A stretch of 64,000 bases of DNA from Actinomycetes bacterium (GCA_022599915.1 JAHZLH010000026.1:1-64000), one strand, 5' to 3'. Shown: positions 26,652-35,300, counted from the first letter of the stretch. The notes: generated by a model from the sequence alone, not told the origin. A program made the numbers and translations.

Positions 26652-28136
26652 ATGCCGACGACTGACCACACTTTTGCTAGCACATCACCCGCCGATAACC
26701 GGGTTATCGGGAACTACCGGCTGATGAATAGCGAGGAGGTCGCCGAGGTCGTCGATCGGGCACGTATCGCGGGGAACTGGTGGCGCGAGTTGGGATTTGC
26801 CGAGCGGCGCAAGCGAATCCTGCGATTCAAATCGCTACTTGTTCGCCGAGCGGAGGAGATCGCTGAACTCGTTCACGCCGAGAACGGCAAACCTCGCGAA
26901 GATGCACTGCTGGAAGTTGTGCTCACCGTCGATCACTTGAACTGGGCAGCCAACAACGCTGAGGGCACCTTGCGCCGCCGATCGGTGCGACCAGGCCTGC
27001 TGACCTTGAATCAGGCCGCCACCGTGGCGTACCAACCGCTGGGCGTCGTGGGAGTCATCGGCCCGTGGAACTACCCGGTGTTCACGCCCATGGGCTCCAT
27101 CATCTACGCCCTCGCCGCTGGCAACGCCGTGGTCTTCAAACCTTCGGAATACACCACCGCTGTTGGCGAGTGGCTTGTCCAAGCTTTCGGCGAAGTCGTC
27201 ACCGAACAACCAGTCCTGCAGCTTGCCACTGGGCGCGGTGACACCGGTGCAGCGCTCTGCCAAACAGGCACCGACAAGATCTCCTTCACCGGCTCGACGG
27301 CTACCGGCAAAAAGGTTATGGCCGAATGCGCCGATTCGTTAACACCGATCGTGTTGGAATGCGGTGGCAAAGACGCGGTGTTGGTGGACTACGACGCAAA
27401 CCTGGCCAAGGCAGCAGATGTAGTCGCCTTCGGCGCCTTTTCTAACGCTGGTCAGACCTGCGCTGGCGTGGAACTGGTCTATGTCCACGAAAAAGTGGCA
27501 GACGAGTTCATCCAACTGCTCGCGGAGCGGACCGCATCGGTACGACCGGGCACTGCAGCGGATGCCGACTTCGGCCCCATGACGATGCCAAGACAGATTG
27601 ATGTGGTGCACCGGCATCTGGACGCGGCCCTCGCTGACGGCGGCAAGGCCGTCGTTGGTGGCACGGGCAGCATCCACGGCTCATTGATTTCTCCGGTATT
27701 GCTCACGGAAGTCCCCGAAGACAGCGCGGCGGTGCGGGAGGAAACCTTCGGTCCGGTGGTAGTCGTCAATCGGGTACGCGATCTCGACGAAGCCGTTGAC
27801 CGGGCTAACGGCTCCGAATATGGACTAGGCGCCTCGATCTTTTCCGGTTCACGCGAGCGCATGGAACAAGCTGCCAGTCGTCTGCAGGTCGGCATGGTCA
27901 GCATGAATGCGTGGCTGATGTACGCCGGTGCCCCGGCCTTGCCCTGGGGTGGCGTCAAGCAATCTGGCTTCGGCCGACTGCATGGCGTCGATGGTCTACG
28001 TGAGTTTGCCCGCGCTAAATCAACCACCCGCGAGCGGTTCCCTATCCCGTTGAAACTGACCAGCTTCGCTCGCCACCCCCGCACCACCAACGTGCTGTTG
28101 CAGATCAGCCAACTGCTGCACGGCCGCCGCAGCTAG
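26652..28136 (+). CDS. aldehyde dehydrogenase (NAD(P)+)
   Basis: 494 residues of the ALDH superfamily: cofactor loop FTGSTATGKKVM, general base Glu in VLECGGKDAVLV, nucleophile Cys in NAGQTCAGVELVYV, and EETFGPVV near the C-terminus. Like succinate-semialdehyde and medium-chain aldehyde dehydrogenases it begins with a short N-terminal arm. The actual aldehyde is unknown. It is divergent from the MBL-Rieske gene and the two may share control. The last ~25 residues (LTSFARHPRTTNVLLQISQLLHG) are longer than in soluble relatives and amphipathic, as in membrane-associated fatty-aldehyde dehydrogenases. Confidence 0.93.
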   Translation: MPTTDHTFASTSPADNRVIGNYRLMNSEEVAEVVDRARIAGNWWRELGFAERRKRILRFKSLLVRRAEEIAELVHAENGKPREDALLEVVLTVDHLNWAANNAEGTLRRRSVRPGLLTLNQAATVAYQPLGVVGVIGPWNYPVFTPMGSIIYALAAGNAVVFKPSEYTTAVGEWLVQAFGEVVTEQPVLQLATGRGDTGAALCQTGTDKISFTGSTATGKKVMAECADSLTPIVLECGGKDAVLVDYDANLAKAADVVAFGAFSNAGQTCAGVELVYVHEKVADEFIQLLAERTASVRPGTAADADFGPMTMPRQIDVVHRHLDAALADGGKAVVGGTGSIHGSLISPVLLTEVPEDSAAVREETFGPVVVVNRVRDLDEAVDRANGSEYGLGASIFSGSRERMEQAASRLQVGMVSMNAWLMYAGAPALPWGGVKQSGFGRLHGVDGLREFARAKSTTRERFPIPLKLTSFARHPRTTNVLLQISQLLHGRRS

Positions 28137-28295
28137 TGCCGGTCTCGCTAGTCGAAGCAACAGCAGACAAAACGCTCCAAGTCGGCGCGGCACTCCTCTG
28201 ACCGAGCCACTTGTGGGCGGAACGTGACGAAAGTTTCAGAAAGTCATCGATTGGCCTTAATTCGTGTAAGTCACCGTCCGATGGAAGGGGTGTTA

Positions 28296-28320
28296 GTACC
28301 CACGGGGTCCCGAAAGGTAC
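28296..28320 (+). promoter_or_regulatory. nested hairpin in the 5' leader that covers the ribosome site
   Basis: GTACC (28296-28300) pairs with GGTAC (28316-28320), enclosing CGGG-GT-CCCG (28303-28312). The 3' strand includes aaaggt, the likely ribosome site of the ATG at 28328. Folding would mask translation start. CATCG/CGATG at 28241-28283 may extend the structure. Confidence 0.4.
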
Positions 28321-28327
28321 ATCGGCG

Positions 28328-31243
28328 ATGCAGTCAATACTCGTCCGAGTTGCCCTACCGCTATTCGCGGCGGTCAGCCTGATCTTCTCAGTCACTGCGG
28401 CACCGGCGGGAGCTACCGCTCTGGTACCGCCGTCACCGAATCTCTACGACGAAGCGGAGGTGGGGCTGGGTGAATTCACGGCCGTGTGTGACTACACCGG
28501 CCTGCGCGACACTATCGACCCCATCGTGGCACCGGGCAGCACCGCATTTGCTCATGCTCATGACTTCTTCGGCAACACCGAAGTCGCCGCCGATTCCACA
28601 ACTGCCAGTCTGCGGGAAAACTCCGCCACCAACTGCGATCCAGTCGAAGACGCCTCGTCGTACTGGATCCCGAGCCTGTTACAAAACGGGCAACCATTGG
28701 ACGCTACATCGCTGACGGCCTATTACTTCGTCAAGCAGCCGATGGATCCAGCGCAGTTGCAGGACATGCCGGCGGGTATGAAGTTGATCGCGGGCAACGC
28801 CAAAGCGCAGTCACCGCAGCCGCTGGATCGAGTTGCTTGGACGTGTTTGGGGCAGTCGGAAATGCACCGCACTATTCCCGATTGCGGCGGTCGCACCTTG
28901 CAGTTGGCAGTGTTCTTCCCGCAGTGTTGGGACGGCGTCAACACTGACTCGGCCGATCACGTCAGTCATGTCGCCTACGCACAACCTGCAGTCGGCTGCC
29001 CGGACTCGCACCCTTACCTGATCCCACAACTGGAACTGCAGTTCCGTTGGCAGCCAGAGCCGGGTGCACAGTTGGACGTCGCGAGCGACGTCATGATGGG
29101 TCAAAGTAACGGCATCACCGCGCACGCCGACTTCATGAACGGCTGGGAACTGGCCACCCTCAAGGACCGCACTGACAACTGCCTGCGCTGGCCAGTGGTG
29201 TGCTTGACCAACGGTGAGGATCGCCGGATCAGTCAAGGCACGATGCCACCCGATCTGGTGCAACCGCCCACGCCGGTACCACCGCCGCTACCCGGTGACG
29301 AACCAACACCAACACCAACACCAACGCCGGAACCCAGCGAGGAGCCCGTCCGTTCAGCCTTTGACCGCGTTGAAGCGGAATCCTTCGATGATCAGACGGG
29401 CGTGCTGACCGAAGGCACGAGCGACGCCGGTGGCGGTGAAAATATCGGGTGGTTGGCCAACGGCGACTGGGCTCGCTACGACCGAGTTGACTTTGGTGAC
29501 GGCGCCGACGAGCTGCGGGCTCGGCTAGCTAGTGCGGCAGCTAGTGACGGTCGACTAGAGGTGCGATTGGACGCCGTCGACGGCCCCGTGGTGGCCTCGG
29601 TCCCGATGGTCAATACCGGCGGGTGGCAGTCCTGGGAATCGGTTGATGCGCCGCTGACCGAGACCGTCACCGGCGTTCACGACGTCTACCTGCTGGTAGT
29701 CAATGAGCCTGCCTGGCAGGAGATCGGCAACGTCAACTGGCTGAAGTTCGGCGCCGTTGCACCGGAACCGGAACCAACCCCAACCCCAACCCCAACTCAG
29801 GAGCCAACCCCGGAGCCTTCACCCACTCAAGAACCCACACCCACGCCAACGCCGGAACCGACCCAGGAACCGACGCGCTCGGCGTTTGAGCGGATCGAAG
29901 CGGAGTCCTTTGCCGACCAAGCCGGTATCCAGACCGAGGGCACCAGCGACGACGGTGGCGGTGACAACGTCGGTTGGTTGGCCAATGGCGACTGGACGCG
30001 GTACGACCGCATCGACTTCGGTGAAGGTGCCGCCGAGGTAGACCTACGCGTAGCGAGTGCCGTCACCACTAACGGTCGACTGGAGGTACGTCTCGACACC
30101 TTGGACAGCCCCTCGGTAGCGAGCGTGGCGATGCCCAACACCGGTGGCTGGCAGTCCTGGCGCACGGTGACCGCGCAACTCTCCGAATCGGTGTCTGGCA
30201 GCCACGACGTCTACCTGGTCGTCGTAAACGATCCGGCGTGGCAGGACGTCGGCAACGTCAACTGGATCACCTTCACCGCCACTCAACCACCGGAGTACGG
30301 CCTGTTTTACGGCGAGGGCCGAGTGGATAATCGCGACTTCTGGGACTCCCAGCGCGGCATCGGGTTCTCAGTGGCATCCCAAGGCGCCCACCCTGGCCAG
30401 CAACGGCTGGAAGATGCACTACAACGGGTATCGGATCTTGGGTACACCACCATCCGCACCTGGGGAGCTGGCGGATACACCGAGCGGATTCTGCAGGCAA
30501 TCGAGGATCTGAATCTTAACTTGAAAGTGCAGGTGGGGGTGTGGATCAGCACCGACAGCGGTTCGCGTGACCTGCTTGATCGAGCGCTAACCACGGTCGA
30601 GGGCCACGAAGAACACGTACTGTCGTTGTCCTTGGGTAATGAGCAACTGGCTGACTGGAACACCTCGGATATGACGCCAGCTCAGCTAGCAGATCAGATC
30701 GAGTACATCCGGCAACGCTCGACGGTTCCGCTGACCTACAACTTCTCCGACGCTACCTTCCGCTCCGGCAGTAGTTTCTGGTCCCGGGGCGGGGCAGACG
30801 TGCTTCCCCTTCTCGACTACGTGAATGTGCATGACTACGGCGCAACCTTCGCCTACGACAACCGCTGGAACCCGAGTTACACCCCGGCGGTACAACTGCA
30901 GATCATCCGATCGGACTCGGATTGGGTTGCGGGTCTATTCGACTCACTGGGGCTGGCAGCAATGCCAGTCGTGCTGGGTGAGACCGGCTGGCAAAGTGCC
31001 GGCTATTCTCCGCAAGTCACCAGCGCCGCTAACGCCGCTGCCTACGCCGAGGGGGTAGCGCGTTACTTGTACGCCGAGGACAGCCGATTTGACTCGATGT
31101 ACTACTTCAACTTGTCCGATGAGTCCTGGAAGGGTGGCGACGATCACTGGGGGCTGTATCGGGAAGGAATCGACGAGTCACTCGGTGAGGCGAAGTTCGA
31201 CTTGGCTGAACTGCGTGCGATCAACCGTGGCTCGATGAACTAG
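28328..31243 (+). CDS. secreted DUF1996 - CBM6 - CBM6 - GH17-type glucanase
   Basis: 971 residues. Signal peptide (LVRVALPLFAAVSLIFSVTAAPAGA). DUF1996 at ~30-300 (HAHDFFGNT, SSYWIPSLL, CWDG). A Pro/Thr linker. Two CBM6-type modules at ~341-476 and ~516-652 (GGGENIGWLANGDWARYDRVDFG and its copy), joined by a long PTPTPTQEP-type linker. Then a GH17-like barrel at ~656-971 with GIGFSV, IRTWGAGGYT, acid/base Glu772 in SLSLGNEQL and nucleophile Glu885 in LGETGWQS. Predicted to bind and cut beta-1,3-glucan outside the cell. The longer frame upstream runs over the leader hairpin; ATG 28328 follows aaagg. Its 3' end overlaps the convergent usp gene by 23 bp. Confidence 0.85.
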   Translation: MQSILVRVALPLFAAVSLIFSVTAAPAGATALVPPSPNLYDEAEVGLGEFTAVCDYTGLRDTIDPIVAPGSTAFAHAHDFFGNTEVAADSTTASLRENSATNCDPVEDASSYWIPSLLQNGQPLDATSLTAYYFVKQPMDPAQLQDMPAGMKLIAGNAKAQSPQPLDRVAWTCLGQSEMHRTIPDCGGRTLQLAVFFPQCWDGVNTDSADHVSHVAYAQPAVGCPDSHPYLIPQLELQFRWQPEPGAQLDVASDVMMGQSNGITAHADFMNGWELATLKDRTDNCLRWPVVCLTNGEDRRISQGTMPPDLVQPPTPVPPPLPGDEPTPTPTPTPEPSEEPVRSAFDRVEAESFDDQTGVLTEGTSDAGGGENIGWLANGDWARYDRVDFGDGADELRARLASAAASDGRLEVRLDAVDGPVVASVPMVNTGGWQSWESVDAPLTETVTGVHDVYLLVVNEPAWQEIGNVNWLKFGAVAPEPEPTPTPTPTQEPTPEPSPTQEPTPTPTPEPTQEPTRSAFERIEAESFADQAGIQTEGTSDDGGGDNVGWLANGDWTRYDRIDFGEGAAEVDLRVASAVTTNGRLEVRLDTLDSPSVASVAMPNTGGWQSWRTVTAQLSESVSGSHDVYLVVVNDPAWQDVGNVNWITFTATQPPEYGLFYGEGRVDNRDFWDSQRGIGFSVASQGAHPGQQRLEDALQRVSDLGYTTIRTWGAGGYTERILQAIEDLNLNLKVQVGVWISTDSGSRDLLDRALTTVEGHEEHVLSLSLGNEQLADWNTSDMTPAQLADQIEYIRQRSTVPLTYNFSDATFRSGSSFWSRGGADVLPLLDYVNVHDYGATFAYDNRWNPSYTPAVQLQIIRSDSDWVAGLFDSLGLAAMPVVLGETGWQSAGYSPQVTSAANAAAYAEGVARYLYAEDSRFDSMYYFNLSDESWKGGDDHWGLYREGIDESLGEAKFDLAELRAINRGSMN
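29302..30283 (+). repeat. internal tandem duplication: linker plus CBM6 module, twice
   Basis: Two copies of an approximately 410-bp module (about 29350-29757 and 29877-30283) each follow a Pro-Thr linker with short CCAACA/CCAACC-type repeats (29302-29330 and 29763-29850). The copies remain clearly alike at DNA and protein level (GWLANGDW, VYLxVVN.PAWQ.xGNVNW in both). Confidence 0.8.
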
Positions 31244-32039
31244 GCGGCCGGCAAACCACTAGGGCGGAGCAGGGAGCGTGGCGAGCCAGCGAACTGGCAA
31301 TAGCACCGACTTGTAGACCCCGTAATTCGGATAGCCCGCGGGAGCCGTGCACCACGAGGTCGGCTTCTCGGGCCCGCACTTCAGCGAAGATCAAATCGCG
31401 CACGTGGTAGAAGACTTGATCTGAATCGGGTTCCAGTATCACCGGATCGACCGATCGGGCCAGCGGCCGCAACTGCGCTACTGCCGGGGCGATAGCGCTC
31501 TCCGGATCGAGATCAGGTTCGACCGCGGTCACGACGGCGACATCGCATTGGGCAAGCCAGGGCATCGACGCGAGTAGCGCTATCGCGGCGGTGGCAGACT
31601 CCGAGCCGTCAGTGCAGGCCACGACTTGCCGGATTGGGCGCGGGTGGCGGATCACGAAGAGAGGTCGCGGCATGGTGTGCAGCAGATGTTCGGATGTACT
31701 GCCTAGCGTGAGAGCTCGGCATCGCCCATGTCCGCGGGGTCCGACCGCCAGTGCGGTCCCACCGACCGAAGGCAGTACTTCCCGCGGATCACCCACACCG
31801 ACTAGGTGCTGTACCTCCGCAAGCTCCGACCCAGGCAGCGCCGGTCGCGGATGTGGTGGGTGCCATTCGCAAACATCGTCGGCATTGGCCGCACTCACCT
31901 CAGCCGGCAGTCGGTCGGTCGCGGTCACCACCTTGACCGACCATCCCGGCCACTGCTGCTCAGATAGCCACAGCCACACCGCATCAGCACCCGGCGAGCC
32001 GTCATCAGCCACCACTAGCACCTGGTTGTTGGCCTGCAT
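31221..32039 (-). CDS. tandem-domain universal stress protein
   Basis: 272 residues with two UspA-type domains. The first (QVLVVADDGSPGADAVWLWL ... AVGPRGHGRCRALTLGSTSEHLL) keeps a G-x2-G-x9-G[ST]-like ATP loop. The second (QVVACTDGSESATAAIALLAS ... VVHGSRGLSELRGLQVGAIASSLARHAPCSALVVC) also does, though its loop is altered. Usp proteins bind ATP or cAMP and act in hypoxia or starvation responses. taggagg lies five bases before the ATG. It runs convergent with and into the glucanase gene. Confidence 0.88.
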   Translation of the reverse strand: MQANNQVLVVADDGSPGADAVWLWLSEQQWPGWSVKVVTATDRLPAEVSAANADDVCEWHPPHPRPALPGSELAEVQHLVGVGDPREVLPSVGGTALAVGPRGHGRCRALTLGSTSEHLLHTMPRPLFVIRHPRPIRQVVACTDGSESATAAIALLASMPWLAQCDVAVVTAVEPDLDPESAIAPAVAQLRPLARSVDPVILEPDSDQVFYHVRDLIFAEVRAREADLVVHGSRGLSELRGLQVGAIASSLARHAPCSALVVCRPPSSSSHG

Positions 32040-32433
32040 TGTGCCTCCTACTACGCTGTCATGAACGTCCCATACTTGGACGCCAGCGCACAGCCCTTGC
32101 TGCCGGCGTTGCTCCGTTTGGCGTTACCGGCCAGTAGGAGTTGGTCGCTCTCCAGAGCTCGTGGACACAGTGGGGCAAAGGACGGTGATGTACGTGCCCA
32201 TTTCTCCACTACTGAACGCCCATTGCTGTGATCACTTTGACCTCGGAGTGGATCATCTGGCCTCACCGGATGAGATAAGTGACATGAGTGATCCGTGGAC
32301 CTCGGCGATTCCACCCCAGCAACGCAGCGCGGAGTCGGCACCTATGCAAGTTCCCCCGGGGGAACTGGGGGTTTGGGCCCGCGACTTGGATCTGCCGGGT
32401 ACCGGTGGCTAGCGGCTGGGCTGCTCAGACCCG
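32040..32433. other. 394-bp non-coding stretch upstream of usp
   Basis: No supportable gene; short open frames on both strands lack family features. It holds an inverted repeat CGTCC-N7-GGACG (32066-32082) close to the usp start, TGTGATCAC near 32226, a 16-bp perfect palindrome GTTCCCCCGGGGGAAC at about 32351-32366, and CTAGCGG/CCGCTAG (32409-32415 with 32431-32437), which overlaps the nucS stop and may terminate it. Confidence 0.5.
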
Positions 32434-33105
32434 CTAGAACAGTTTCATCCCGCCGGAATCGAGGCCGCGCATCTCGTCGTAGTCCAAAACGACGCACTCG
32501 ATATCTCGATCCTCGGCTAGCGTGCGCGCTTGCGGCTTAATCTCTTGGGCGGCAAACACACCTCGCACCGGCGATAACAGCGGGTCGCGATTGAGCAGAT
32601 CTAGATAGCGGGTCAGTTGCTCCACCCCATCAATTTCACCTCGCCGTTTGATTTCGACGGCCACGCTGGCCCCGGTGTGGTCTTGGCAGAGCAGATCAAC
32701 CGGACCAATGGCCGTGGGGTATTCCCGCCGAACCAACGACCAATCGGAGCCCAACGGGTCTAGCCGGTCAGCGAGCAACTGCTGCAGGTGAGCTTCCACG
32801 CCATCCTTTTGCAGCCCCGGATCCTCACCGAGTTCATGGCTACTGTCGTGCAGTACCTCAACCACTTCAATGACTAGCTGCTCGTCACCCTTGCGATTGA
32901 CCACCCGCCATTGCCCGACGCCGCCTTCCGGTTCGGCCACCGTGCAGGGCGGGTTCATCCAGTTCAGCGGCTTATAGGAACCGGATTCGCTGTGGATCAG
33001 CACGGAGCCGTCGCCTTTCAGCAACAACAGCCGGGTGGCTTGCGGTAGATGAGCAGACAGCTTTCCGGCATAGTCCACCGAGCAACGAGCGATCAGCATA
33101 CGCAC
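32434..33105 (-). CDS. nucS: mismatch-specific endonuclease NucS
   Basis: 223 residues. NucS/EndoMS cuts both strands at mismatches and is the non-canonical mismatch-repair nuclease of actinobacteria lacking MutS/MutL. The N-terminal DNA-binding part ([21 protein letters not shown] ... [10 protein letters not shown]) and the RecB-like nuclease (Asp137 in GPVDLL, Glu151 and Lys153 in [17 protein letters not shown]) are intact. The C-terminus ends GGMKLF, a beta-clamp-binding-type motif. The GTG start at 33105 matches family N-termini and lies six bases after TACCCT, with no ribosome site, so the mRNA is probably leaderless. Confidence 0.95.
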   Translation of the reverse strand: MRMLIARCSVDYAGKLSAHLPQATRLLLLKGDGSVLIHSESGSYKPLNWMNPPCTVAEPEGGVGQWRVVNRKGDEQLVIEVVEVLHDSSHELGEDPGLQKDGVEAHLQQLLADRLDPLGSDWSLVRREYPTAIGPVDLLCQDHTGASVAVEIKRRGEIDGVEQLTRYLDLLNRDPLLSPVRGVFAAQEIKPQARTLAEDRDIECVVLDYDEMRGLDSGGMKLF

Positions 33106-33106
33106 T

Positions 33107-33127
33107 CGGTCAGGGTAACTCTGACCG
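33107..33127 (-). promoter_or_regulatory. nucS -10 box inside an inverted repeat
   Basis: CGGTCAG-N7-CTGACCG is a perfect 7-bp inverted repeat. The minus-strand TACCCT at 33112-33117, the presumed leaderless -10 of nucS, lies inside it. A repressor bound here would block the promoter. Confidence 0.5.
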
Positions 33128-33186
33128 AACTGGCCATCGCCACGGGTGCTGCGACACGAGGGCTGGCAGCCCTGCCAGGCGATCAG

Positions 33187-35208
33187 CTAGGCCGCTGCCG
33201 GGTCCATTCCGTGGGCGGCTCGGATTGTATCGACAATGCGACCCATGATCTCGGTGGCGTCATAGTCCTTGGGGGTGAACACCGCCGCAACACCGTCGGC
33301 CAGCAGCCCAGCACCGTCGCTGTCCGGAATGATGCCGCCGACGACCACCGGCACATCATCTAGCCCAGCTGCTTTCAGGCCCGCCACCACGTCGGGCACG
33401 AGTTCCATGTGCGAACCGGACAGGATCGACAAACCCACGACATGAACATCCTCAGCAACTGCCGCTGCCACGATCTGCTCCGGAGTCAGCCGAATGCCCT
33501 GATAGACCACCTCGAAACCAGCGTCTCGGGCACGTACTGCGATCTGCTCGGCTCCGTTGGAGTGACCATCTAGCCCGGGCTTGCCGACCAACATACGCAG
33601 TCGGCCGCCCAACGCGTCACCGGTGGCCTGCACCGACTCACGGACCGCTGCCAACTCATCAGTGGCCTCTTGCACGCCCACGACGCCGCTGACTCCGGTG
33701 GGAGCGCGGTACTCACCGAACGCCTCGCGCAGGGCAGCACCCCACTCACCAGTGGTGACGCCGGCTCGCGCGCAGGCGAGACTGGCAGCCATCAGGTTCT
33801 CGTCGGTGGCCGCAACTCGCCGCAACTCGGCCAGCGACTCCTGAGCCGCGTCTTCGTCTCGATCTGCCCGCCACTGCCGTACTGCTTCCTGAGCAGCTTC
33901 TTCCACCGCCGGGTCCACGGTTTGGATGGCCGCGTCCAGATCCGCCAGCAGCGGATTCTCCTCGGTGGTGTCGAACTTATTCACGCCAACGACGACATCG
34001 TCGCCAGCCTCAACTCGAGCGCGCCTAGCCGCGTGCGATCCGACGAGTTGCTGCTTCATGTAGCCGGATTCCACCGCGGCGACCGCGCCGCCCATCTCCT
34101 GCACCTGGTCAATTTCGGCGCGGGCGGCGGCAACCAACTCGGCCACCTTGCCCTCCACCACGGTGCTGCCCGCGAAGAGGTCGTCGTATTCCAACAAGTC
34201 GGACTCGTAGGCCAACACTTGCTGGATCCGCAGGCTCCACTGCTGATCCCACGGGCGAGGTAAGCCCAGCGCTTCGTTCCACGCGGGCAACTGGATCGCA
34301 CGAGCGCGGGCGTCTTTGCTCAAGGTCACCGCGAGCATTTCCAGCACGATCCGCTGAATGTTGTTCTCCGGTTGGGCTTCAGTCAAGCCCAACGAGTTCA
34401 CCTGAACGCCGTAGCGGAAGCGGCGCTGCTTGGGGTCGGTGACGCCGTAGCGCTCTTGGGTGATCTCGTCCCACAGTTGGACGAAGGCGCGCATCTTGCA
34501 CATTTCCTCCACGAAACGCACCCCGGCGTTGACGAAGAAGGAAATTCGAGCGACGACTTTGCCGAACTCCTCCTCCGGGACCTGGCCGGAGTCGCGGACC
34601 GAATCCAGTACCGCCATGGCAGTGCTCATGGAGTAGGCAATCTCTTGCACCGGCGTCGCACCCGCCTCCTGCAGGTGATACGAGCAGATATTGATCGGAT
34701 TCCACTTGGGAATGTTGTTGACCGTGTAGGAGATCATGTCGGTGATCAACCGCAGGCTGGGTCCTGGTGGGAAGACGTAGGTCCCCCTCGACAGGTACTC
34801 CTTGATGATGTCGTTCTGGGTGGTGCCCTGCAGTTGCTCCGGTGATGCTCCCTGCTCATCGGCCACGCTCTGGTAAAGCGCCAGCAGCCACATCGCCGTG
34901 GCGTTGATGGTCATGGAGGTGTTCATTTCCCCCAGTGGGATGTCAGTGAACAGCGCCCGCATATCGCCAATGTGGGATACCGGGACGCCGACCTTGCCGA
35001 CCTCACCGCGGGCGAGCAGACTGTCCGGGTCGTAGCCGGTCTGCGTGGGCAGATCAAAGGCGACCGACAATCCGGTCTGACCCTTCGCCAGGTTGCGCCG
35101 ATAGAGCTTGTTGGACTCCACCGCTGAGGAGTGGCCCGCGTAGGTCCGCATCATCCACGGGCGATCCTTGGGCCTGCGATCTGCGGCCTGCCCTGCGCTG
35201 TCCGACAT
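33187..35208 (-). CDS. ecm: ethylmalonyl-CoA mutase (Ecm/MeaA)
   Basis: 673 residues. Adenosylcobalamin-dependent mutase converting (2R)-ethylmalonyl-CoA to methylsuccinyl-CoA. The catalytic barrel (PWMMRTYAGHSSAVESNKLYRRNLAKGQTGLSVAFDLP, TSMTINATA, GTTQNDIIKEYLSRGTYVFPP) is followed by a linker and a C-terminal B12 domain with base-off motif GKPGLDGHSNGAEQIA (DxHxxG) plus GLSILSGSHMELVP. It matches the actinobacterial MeaA group more closely than methylmalonyl-CoA mutases. Of two adjacent ATGs I prefer 35208, five bases after ggagg; 35211 is only two away. MeaB, the epimerase and a cobalamin adenosyltransferase are in the same window. Confidence 0.95.
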   Translation of the reverse strand: MSDSAGQAADRRPKDRPWMMRTYAGHSSAVESNKLYRRNLAKGQTGLSVAFDLPTQTGYDPDSLLARGEVGKVGVPVSHIGDMRALFTDIPLGEMNTSMTINATAMWLLALYQSVADEQGASPEQLQGTTQNDIIKEYLSRGTYVFPPGPSLRLITDMISYTVNNIPKWNPINICSYHLQEAGATPVQEIAYSMSTAMAVLDSVRDSGQVPEEEFGKVVARISFFVNAGVRFVEEMCKMRAFVQLWDEITQERYGVTDPKQRRFRYGVQVNSLGLTEAQPENNIQRIVLEMLAVTLSKDARARAIQLPAWNEALGLPRPWDQQWSLRIQQVLAYESDLLEYDDLFAGSTVVEGKVAELVAAARAEIDQVQEMGGAVAAVESGYMKQQLVGSHAARRARVEAGDDVVVGVNKFDTTEENPLLADLDAAIQTVDPAVEEAAQEAVRQWRADRDEDAAQESLAELRRVAATDENLMAASLACARAGVTTGEWGAALREAFGEYRAPTGVSGVVGVQEATDELAAVRESVQATGDALGGRLRMLVGKPGLDGHSNGAEQIAVRARDAGFEVVYQGIRLTPEQIVAAAVAEDVHVVGLSILSGSHMELVPDVVAGLKAAGLDDVPVVVGGIIPDSDGAGLLADGVAAVFTPKDYDATEIMGRIVDTIRAAHGMDPAAA

Positions 35209-35282
35209 CATTCCCTCCCGGGTCTGCTGGGTAATGCGGGTTCAGGGAGCCGCCGTTGTGGGGGATCACAGCTGTACCCGCC

Positions 35283-35300
35283 TTCCCAGAGTACTGGGAA
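35283..35300. promoter_or_regulatory. 18-bp inverted repeat between ecm and the quinone-oxidoreductase-like gene
   Basis: TTCCCAG-AGTA-CTGGGAA, a perfect 7+7 repeat in the 170-bp divergent region. Size and symmetry fit a dimeric repressor site. The half GTACTGGGAA recurs in the leader of the alanine dehydrogenase gene at 50842-50851. Confidence 0.45.

Noticed and set aside
32351-32366. Perfect 16-bp palindrome GTTCCCCCGGGGGAAC as a terminator
   Set aside because: With no loop sequence it would form only a short stem; it could be an operator, but nothing near it identifies a target, so it is only noted.
32051-32412. Short open frames on both strands in the usp-nucS gap (96 and 83 codons, and a 56-codon frame at 32061)
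   Set aside because: No ribosome sites, no recognisable features and overlap with inverted repeats; treated as non-coding.
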